Below are positions 58,330 to 64,000 of a stretch of DNA of 64,000 nucleotides, piece after piece. Under the pieces are notes generated by a model that worked only from the letters and a program-made list of their open reading frames with translations, made no database searches and was not told where the DNA came from. A program made the position numbers and the translations under genes. The stretch is from JAGQPD01 sp020426865. GTDB lineage: Bacteria > Planctomycetota > Planctomycetia > Pirellulales > Pirellulaceae. Each line of letters opens with the position of its first letter. Position 1 is the stretch's first letter. The DNA is taken from NCBI GenBank assembly GCA_041399065.1, contig JAWKTN010000001.1, positions 992,001 to 1,056,000 of the forward strand. The letters run 5' to 3'.

Positions 58330-58431
58330 CCGGGCCTTTGGCCCGGTCCGCTCGCCGCGGAGGCGTGCGATGGGCCAATCCCGTCCTATTCAAACGACGG
58401 GCCTTCGGCCCTGGATCGCTGAGGCAAACGC
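58330..58431. repeat. GGCC hairpins, including copy 2 of the GGGCCTTCGG repeat
   Basis: CCGGGCC-TTT-GGCCCGG lies at 58330-58346. Copy 2 of the GGGCCTTCGG...TGGATCGCTGAGGCAAACGC repeat is at 58399-58431. It marks the right end of the accessory zone. Confidence 0.6.
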
Positions 58432-58495
58432 CCCAGATAGTCTGCCAGTCCAATACTGGCACGGGGGCAAGGACAACCTTGGAACTATGCGAGAA

Positions 58496-59104
58496 CTACT
58501 TCTTGAACATTCGTCCGATAAAGCTGGAGCCAAGTCGCATCATGTCGCTAACATCGAAATCGCCGTCGCCATCCTGGTCAAGTAGCTTTTGAAAGATGCC
58601 AGCACTTTGCGGGTCACCCGTCGCGACAGACTGCCGCTGCTTGCCGATGAAGTCGGTCAGCTGATCAACTCCAAATCCCTGCTGACGTTGCTGCTTGCCC
58701 AATGCACCCATGACGATCGGCGCCAACATCGACAGCAGCTTGCCGCTGGTCGCAGCATCGACCCCCGCCATCTGACCCACGCCCTGTTCAACTCGTTGAC
58801 GCTTGCTTCCGAGAATATGCCCCAAGATCCCTTCTCCCAAACCGGCTCGGCCACCACCGCCACCTTGAAAGAACCCTGCCACATTATCCAAAAGACTTCC
58901 GTCGTGGTCCTTAGCCAGCGCTTGATGCAACCCCTGTGCCCCATCCGGTGTCGCCGCCTGTCGACCTACCGCTTCCAAAAGTGTGGGCAGCGCAGCGGCG
59001 ATCGCAGTTTTGGTCTGTGTCTCATCCAACCCCAACTGCTGGCTAATCTGTTGGGTCGCCGAACCCGTGAGCTGATCGCCGATCAGATCAAGCAATGATG
59101 ACAT
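58496..59104 (-). CDS. DUF937 (YidB-like) protein with a C-terminal Ca loop
   Basis: 202 residues from the ATG at 59104, with AAGGAAAAC upstream. The DUF937 fold shows SSLLDLIGDQLTGSATQQIS, ETQTKTAIAAALPTLLEAVG and APIVMGALGKQQRQQG. The tail reads LLDQDGDGDFDVSDMM, an EF-hand/dockerin-like loop, then GRMFKK. The Gly-rich linker (QGGGGGRAG) is typical. Function of the family is unknown. Confidence 0.9.
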   Translation of the reverse strand: MSSLLDLIGDQLTGSATQQISQQLGLDETQTKTAIAAALPTLLEAVGRQAATPDGAQGLHQALAKDHDGSLLDNVAGFFQGGGGGRAGLGEGILGHILGSKRQRVEQGVGQMAGVDAATSGKLLSMLAPIVMGALGKQQRQQGFGVDQLTDFIGKQRQSVATGDPQSAGIFQKLLDQDGDGDFDVSDMMRLGSSFIGRMFKK

Positions 59105-59289
59105 AACAAGTTTTCCTTTACTAATAACGTTCGGTGTACGCAGCTGGAATGATGCGGCAATGTCGCTCGCCACGATTGCTGACTAATCGTAACGGATTCG
59201 ATACGAAATCCCATCCCCCAATCGGGGGCCGGGCATTTGCGATGCTACTAACCAATTGGTGTGCTGCCGATTCCGTATCGTGTTTTTAT

Positions 59290-59353
59290 AACGCAGAACC
59301 GCAGGGAACGCTGAGTCCGATAGCTTCCGCGTAAACTCGGCGTCCTCTGCGTT
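59290..59353. repeat. Imperfect palindromic repeat, copy 2 of 2
   Basis: AACGCAGA...TCTGCGTT ends enclose ACGCTGAGT and ACTCGGCGT arms with G-U-type changes, folding into a hairpin of ~16 pairs. It resembles 7577-7634. It lies in the 487-base gap before the Dabb gene; the rest of that gap shows nothing recognisable. Confidence 0.65.
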
Positions 59354-59591
59354 AATAAAAAACGCGCCGTACCTCAACTTACCGCGCCAATGGTTTGGGC
59401 AAGATGTTGGGGATTCGGGCAAGATTTCGCTTTGATGAGCGGTTATCTACTGGCTGCGGCACTAGTTTACTGGTATTGAACGCGCCATCACCAAGCTTTA
59501 CGCTGTGCTGGTGGAAACTTTGGGTAGCCAAATTCCGCCCCGCCCAATGCCAAACGTCCTCCCTTAACAAATTAAGAAGAAAGGTCCATTC

Positions 59592-60002
59592 ATGACACAC
59601 GAATCGTTAGTGATTTTGATCCCAACATTGTCGATTGCCATGGCTGCCATGACCGCGGGTGCTCAGCAAGCCCGCGCCGAGGAGGCCCAGATGGGGCACA
59701 TGGTATTCTTTACGCTCAAGGAGGGTACTCCCGAAGCCAAACAAAAACTCGTGGATGCTTGCGACAAATATCTCACCGACCACGAAGGCACGGTCTATTA
59801 TTCGGCCGGCGTCATTGCCGAAGAGATGGACCGCGAGGTAAACGACCGCGACTTTCATGTTGCTCTGCACGTAGTCTTCAAGGACCAGGCAGCCCACGAC
59901 AAATACCAGACTCATCCACGCCACTTGAAGTTCATTGAGGAAAACAAAGACACATGGGCCAAGGTTCGTGTGTTTGATTCGTGGATTAGACCGAAGAAAT
60001 AG
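59592..60002 (+). CDS. Exported Dabb (stress-responsive A/B barrel) protein
   Basis: 136 residues with a signal peptide (VILIPTLSIAMAAMTAGAQQ). The Dabb fold is shown by MGHMVFFTLKEGTPEAKQKL, VDACDKYLTDHEGTVYYSAG, and HPRHLKFIEENKDTWAKVRV. AGAAAGG precedes the start. Function unknown; the fold binds small ligands in other proteins. Confidence 0.9.
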   Translation: MTHESLVILIPTLSIAMAAMTAGAQQARAEEAQMGHMVFFTLKEGTPEAKQKLVDACDKYLTDHEGTVYYSAGVIAEEMDREVNDRDFHVALHVVFKDQAAHDKYQTHPRHLKFIEENKDTWAKVRVFDSWIRPKK

Positions 60003-60104
60003 TGTCACCGTAGGCGCATTAACGGCTCAGATTCTTTTGCCGATATCCTGTTAACCGATCCCGGCCCTCTTCGGTTACGAACCCCGAGAGGGCCGATCGC
60101 GTCG

Positions 60105-61613
60105 GTGAGCACAGCGGGTGGGCATGGGAGTCGCAGCGTGAGCAATAACATTAGCGTACCGCCGATCCGGATCGTGGCGGCCAACGACCACGAGATTCGC
60201 AATTCCGGCGACTTCGTCCTGTATTGGATGATTGCCCAACGTCGGCTTAACTGGAATTTCGCTTTGCAGCGGGCCGTGGAATATGCCGAACAACTCGGGA
60301 AACCGCTGGTTATCCTCGAGGCTCTTCGCTGTGGTTATCGTTGGGCAAGCGAACGATTGCATCACTTCATTGTCCAAGGGATGGCCGATAACCAGCGTCG
60401 CGCCGATGCGTCGGGAGTATTCTATTACGCATATCTCGAAGATGAACCACGCGCCGGTAGCGGGCTTTTGGAGTCACTCAGCCGACAGGCCGCTGTTGTC
60501 GTCACCGACGAGTTTCCGTGCTTCTTTCTGCCGCAGATGGTAGCGGCCGCAGCCGATCGTGTTGGCTGCCGCATGGAACTAATTGACGGAAATGGCCTCC
60601 TCCCACTACGTGCCGCCGACCGTGTGTTCCCACTGGCCCACTCGTTTCGCCGATTCCTTCAGAAAACGCTACCCGAACACTTGGCTCATGTGCCACAGGC
60701 TGCGCCGCTAACACGATTGGCCGGCCATGCGCCCGCCAACTTGCCGGCAGACCTTCAACGAAAGTGGCCGCCGATGTCGCCCACGACACTCGTACGTGAC
60801 ACGTCGTATTTGCAGCGTTTGCCGATTGACCACCAAGTGCTTCCATCTTCCATTACAGGTGGCAGCCGGGCTGGCGAGGTTCGCTTGTCGGAATTCATCG
60901 CCGGCGGCCTGGACGACTATGGCGAACGACGCAACCACCCGGATGACGATAAAGCGAGCGGCCTATCGCCTTATCTACATTTCGGACACATTTCTGTCCA
61001 CCAGGTTTTTCATGACGTAATGTCCCATGACGGCTGGACTCCGGGTGACCAGGCCACCAAGGCGACCGGCAGCCGCGAGGGGTGGTGGAATGCAAGTCCG
61101 TCGGTCGAGTCATTTCTAGACGAATTGATCACGTGGCGTGAATTGGGTTACAACATGTCATGGCAGCGGGCCGACTATGACCAATATCAATCATTACCGG
61201 ACTGGGCATTGCAGACACTCCAACGTCACGCACGCGACCCGCGACCATACGTTTATGACTTGTCGCAGTTCGAAGCTGCCGAAACACATGACGAGATCTG
61301 GAACGCTGCTCAGCGACAACTGGTGCGAGAAGGGAGAGTCCACAACTATTTAAGAATGTTGTGGGGAAAAAAAATCCTGCACTGGTCGCATTCGCCTCAG
61401 GAGGCGTTGGCCATCATGATCGAATTGAATAACAAATATGCGCTCGATGGCCGCAACCCTAATTCCTACAGCGGCATCTTTTGGGTCCTAGGCCGCTACG
61501 ATCGCGCTTGGGGCCCCGAACGCCAAGTGTTTGGCAAAATCCGCTACATGACGTCCGAAAACACCGCGCGCAAAGTACGCTTGAAGGAATACCTGGAGAG
61601 ATTCTCGGTATGA
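60105..61613 (+). CDS. phr: Class II deoxyribodipyrimidine photolyase
   Basis: 502 residues from a GTG at 60105; another GTG at 60138 is possible. The N-terminal Rossmann part includes YWMIAQRRLNWNFALQRAVE. The FAD domain has the class II signature GKKILHWSHSPQEALAIMIE, NNKYALDGRNPNSYSGIFW and LGRYDRAWGPERQVFGKIRY. It should repair UV-induced cyclobutane dimers using light. Confidence 0.95.
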   Translation: MSTAGGHGSRSVSNNISVPPIRIVAANDHEIRNSGDFVLYWMIAQRRLNWNFALQRAVEYAEQLGKPLVILEALRCGYRWASERLHHFIVQGMADNQRRADASGVFYYAYLEDEPRAGSGLLESLSRQAAVVVTDEFPCFFLPQMVAAAADRVGCRMELIDGNGLLPLRAADRVFPLAHSFRRFLQKTLPEHLAHVPQAAPLTRLAGHAPANLPADLQRKWPPMSPTTLVRDTSYLQRLPIDHQVLPSSITGGSRAGEVRLSEFIAGGLDDYGERRNHPDDDKASGLSPYLHFGHISVHQVFHDVMSHDGWTPGDQATKATGSREGWWNASPSVESFLDELITWRELGYNMSWQRADYDQYQSLPDWALQTLQRHARDPRPYVYDLSQFEAAETHDEIWNAAQRQLVREGRVHNYLRMLWGKKILHWSHSPQEALAIMIELNNKYALDGRNPNSYSGIFWVLGRYDRAWGPERQVFGKIRYMTSENTARKVRLKEYLERFSV

Positions 61614-61984
61614 GATGGGGATCACAGAGAGGTCCGCAGATGGCTCCGGCGGTCACCAGGAAAGCCATTGAATACCCGAGACGTTGTCGAAATGCGGAGC
61701 CTTGCAATGTGATCCTTGCAATGTGATCCTTGCCAGTCTTCGGATTGAATCGTCGAATCCTCTTTGTCCAGCCGATTCTGCAACTCGTCTAGGAGCTTTG
61801 GAGGGCTTTATTACCGTCAACGGATCGCCAGCCCCGCTCGCTTAACGGACCATCTGTCTTCGCGGCCCGTTTCTGCTGGAGAGCTTCCATGCCAAACGAT
61901 TTGACGGTCTGCCGGCGTTGGAACTCGGGTCAGAATCCCAGCGCATCACAGTCATATGTCACAGCCGCCGAGGCTCCCTCGGAA
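61614..61984. repeat. Intergenic region with a 14-bp tandem duplication
   Basis: CCTTGCAATGTGAT occurs twice in tandem at 61700-61727, followed by a partial third copy. No ORF or RNA gene is recognised in this 370-base gap. Confidence 0.5.
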
Positions 61985-63424
61985 TTATGCCGAACTTCCC
62001 GGCACCGGGATCGCGAACAATCGCACATCCGCTCGCTCACATTCATGGTAACGCTGGCGACTCCTTTCCAATACCGCGCCGAATCGCGGATCACCTTCGG
62101 AAACCTCGTGTCCCAACTGACTGAAAACCGTGCGAGCTCGATCGGAGGCCGTTACCGCCAGCGCCAACTTGAACCCTCGATCCTCCAATTCCTCCAACGC
62201 CTCGGCCAATAGCAACCGGCCGTGCTGCCAGTTCTGATGGTTTTCCCCAATACAATATCCGCCGATCATTGCCACCTGCGGATCGTCCGCCAGCGGTGGC
62301 GCATGTAGTTTTCCCACCGCAACGCCGCGGTGCTTCAATAGCAACGTATGCGGTATTAGCGCCGCAAGCTGTTGCTCGATCAACGGCAATACGTAGGGCG
62401 TCCCCTGGCGGCTCTTGGCCTCCATTCCTTCTCCGTGCAACTGCACGATATCCGGCAAGTCCTCCAGCTTCGCTGGAACTACCAGATGCATCTGATGACG
62501 CTCAATGAGCGTTCCCGCACCGGTTCGAGTCACCAACTCCGGGATGATATGCCATGCCGACAGGATGTGGACCTGTTCGACGCCCCCTGCGACCGCTCGA
62601 ATCGCGTTGTGCAACGTCGTCACCATCTGGCCGCCAATAACGTGTTTCCCGTGCTTGTCCGTACGTTGCAGCAAACAAAGCAACTGCTCGAGATCCAAGA
62701 AGCTAATTCGCCGCCGCCCCGTCGCTGTGGGGGCCAACAGACAACCGTTGGGCTCCAACATCATCAACTTCTGAGCATACAAGTTTGCCGCAACCTCCGC
62801 TGCCAACGTCTCGGCCGGTACATACAAGAAAACTCCGTCGCTGGTAAGCCCTCCGAACCCGATGATGGCCAACCGTTTGCGATCCAGGACCTGCCCGATT
62901 CGTTCCGTCAGAATGTCGCGGATCGATCCCGTTCCCTGATGACCAACCCGATACTCGCAATGAACGACATCCGCCGGCAGCAACTCGCAATCCAAACCGA
63001 TGTTCTTCCCCACCTCCAACAGCTGCCGGCCCGTCTCCTGTCGAAGTTCCAGCAGGCCAGGAAGCCATTCGTCCGGCGCCACGAGCTTGTTGGTTTCCGG
63101 ATGCCGGCGCGCTCCACCTCGACGAATCATCTCCTTCAACATCCGCGCGCCTTCACCATAGACGAGAACCACGCGAATGTCGTTTTGGATCAATGTCCGC
63201 AGGTCGTAGAGTACCGCGGCCTGCTCCTTGCGAGCCCCCGTGAGCAACTGATCGGCACAAACGACGATCGTGCGTCCCTTCCATTCCGCGAAATATCGAG
63301 AACTTGCCCCCGACGCAATGCCTGATACAGACAACATCATCATGGGCGCAATGCCGTGGCGTTCTCCACGGTCCAAGGTGATCGGGTCAAAACGGACACC
63401 GTCGTACGACGACGAACGGACCAC
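61985..63424 (-). CDS. N-acetylglutamate synthase-like protein (amino acid kinase + GNAT)
   Basis: 479 residues from a GTG at 63424; an ATG at 63343 (MMMLSVSGIASG) may be the real start. The amino acid kinase fold has RVVLVYGEGARMLKEMIRRG and KRLAIIGFGGLTSDGVFLYV; the C-terminal GNAT has NWQHGRLLLAEALEELEDRG and LAVTASDRARTVFSQLGHEV. This is the ArgA layout that makes N-acetylglutamate for arginine. ArgA or a related fused kinase is possible. It stands alone here. Confidence 0.8.
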   Translation of the reverse strand: MVRSSSYDGVRFDPITLDRGERHGIAPMMMLSVSGIASGASSRYFAEWKGRTIVVCADQLLTGARKEQAAVLYDLRTLIQNDIRVVLVYGEGARMLKEMIRRGGARRHPETNKLVAPDEWLPGLLELRQETGRQLLEVGKNIGLDCELLPADVVHCEYRVGHQGTGSIRDILTERIGQVLDRKRLAIIGFGGLTSDGVFLYVPAETLAAEVAANLYAQKLMMLEPNGCLLAPTATGRRRISFLDLEQLLCLLQRTDKHGKHVIGGQMVTTLHNAIRAVAGGVEQVHILSAWHIIPELVTRTGAGTLIERHQMHLVVPAKLEDLPDIVQLHGEGMEAKSRQGTPYVLPLIEQQLAALIPHTLLLKHRGVAVGKLHAPPLADDPQVAMIGGYCIGENHQNWQHGRLLLAEALEELEDRGFKLALAVTASDRARTVFSQLGHEVSEGDPRFGAVLERSRQRYHECERADVRLFAIPVPGSSA

Positions 63425-63578
63425 TCCATTCTAGCCCATGCACTCGCCGTCAAACAGCCGCCGTCAAACAGCCGCCCTTGAAACGCTCACCGCCGCCGAC
63501 AGCGAACCGCGCGATATCGGCCGTCACCGTGGAACTTCGAGTCGCATCGTAAGTGGATCGGTGTCGAACGGCGTGGAA

Positions 63579-64000
63579 CTAGACGACCGCTGTGCGGCTG
63601 CGAGGACCACGTGGCGTGCGTCCAACTTCCTGCATGACATTATCAACGATGTCGAGATTGGTCATGGCAACGCTTGACGTGTTCGTCGCCGCCGCGAGCG
63701 TACGCCGACGAGAAGCGCGGCGCGATGTATCAGCACCTGCCAGCTCGGTGTCGGCCCTGGTCACCGACGTCGGAACAATCGACGATGAGGCAGCCGGGGT
63801 CGCGGCGGCGATCCCGAAATTCTGCTGCCAGACCAGGAAATCAAGCCCATCCACATCGCCGTCGCCATCGCCGTCGCCGTTGGATACCGTTGCGCCACCC
63901 ATTGCGAAGTCGTTCAGTCCCTGCGCCCAGATACTGTAATCACCTTCGTCCACGACAAAGTCGCCGTTAAAATCGCCTGGCAATTGCGGCGCAAACGGCA
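63579..64000 (-). CDS. C-terminal dockerin-like part of a secreted protein (5' end beyond right edge)
   Basis: The frame stays open to the window end at 64000, so this is the C-terminal ~140 residues. Two Ca-loop repeats are present: GDFNGDFVVDEGDYSIWAQG and GDGDGDGDVDGLDFLVWQQN. A Ser/Ala/Thr linker and an Arg-rich basic tail follow (DTSRRASRRRT), with no PEP motif. Identity of the main domain is off window. Confidence 0.8.
   Translation of the reverse strand, partial: PFAPQLPGDFNGDFVVDEGDYSIWAQGLNDFAMGGATVSNGDGDGDGDVDGLDFLVWQQNFGIAAATPAASSSIVPTSVTRADTELAGADTSRRASRRRTLAAATNTSSVAMTNLDIVDNVMQEVGRTPRGPRSRTAVV

Noticed and set aside
59183..59422. Minus-strand ORF with a DAEFTRKLSDSAF phrase
   Set aside because: It is translation of the palindromic repeat at 59290, not a protein family.

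Overview
The window looks like a chromosomal segment of a planctomycete, probably of the Pirellulales/Rhodopirellula type. This is inferred from gene content. It carries a giant secreted protein with the LEPRQLLA motif, a cytochrome/DUF1592 - DUF1552 - FG-GAP cassette, a planctomycete-type ECF sigma factor, a WD40 serine/threonine kinase, and several exported proteins ending in dockerin-like Ca loops and PEP-CTERM-like tails. No rRNA, tRNA or CRISPR array was seen.

Layout. 1-6012 (minus) is the N-terminal ~2000 residues of a giant surface protein that runs off the left edge. 6.4-11.2 kb holds an orphan kinase N-terminal module, an ECF sigma factor and a kinase-WD40 protein. 11.4-16.5 kb holds an autotransporter-strand-repeat protein with no clear 5' end, a sigma-factor relic, and a striking secreted PEP-CTERM protein with an internal flagellin-like core. 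16.6-25.2 kb has two methyltransferases, a spondin-domain protein, a GlpT-like transporter, a GH44 glycanase, a PL1 pectate lyase and a conserved secreted protein of unknown function. 25.2-33 kb has an MFS transporter, a HAMP protein, a Ski2-like helicase, a zinc-ribbon protein, a coiled-coil exported protein and a family-5 uracil-DNA glycosylase. 33.2-35.8 kb holds a leaderless two-gene nucleotidyltransferase module and about seven copies of a ~249-bp tandem repeat. 35.8-39.5 kb (minus) is a four-gene sugar operon: MDR dehydrogenase, TIM-barrel isomerase, UxaE-like epimerase and FucU/RbsD mutarotase. 39.6-49.8 kb is mostly core metabolism and stress: HDOD-GGDEF, a heme-motif toroid protein, MsrA/MsrB, GdhA, GalE and fructose-1,6-bisphosphatase. 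50-54.6 kb is the overlapping cytochrome/DUF1552/FG-GAP cassette.

54.6-58.5 kb is an accessory, repeat-rich zone. It contains an RHS core fragment separated by one in-frame stop from a toxin-like C-terminal domain, small membrane proteins, a reverse-transcriptase/maturase C-terminal relic with tail hairpins, duplicated blocks of ~110 and 161 bp, and GC-rich hairpins. 58.5-64 kb returns to ordinary genes: DUF937, a Dabb protein, a class II photolyase, an N-acetylglutamate-synthase-like protein, and the tail of a dockerin-bearing protein entering from the right edge.

The strongest candidates for something undescribed are the flagellin-like PEP-CTERM protein (14853-16514), a dispersed 23-bp hairpin element whose stem is kept on one strand by G-U and compensatory changes (six copies), the 249-bp array with a local micro-inversion, and the broken RHS-toxin module. 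All protein assignments come from reading translations and recalling family motifs; no database search was possible.
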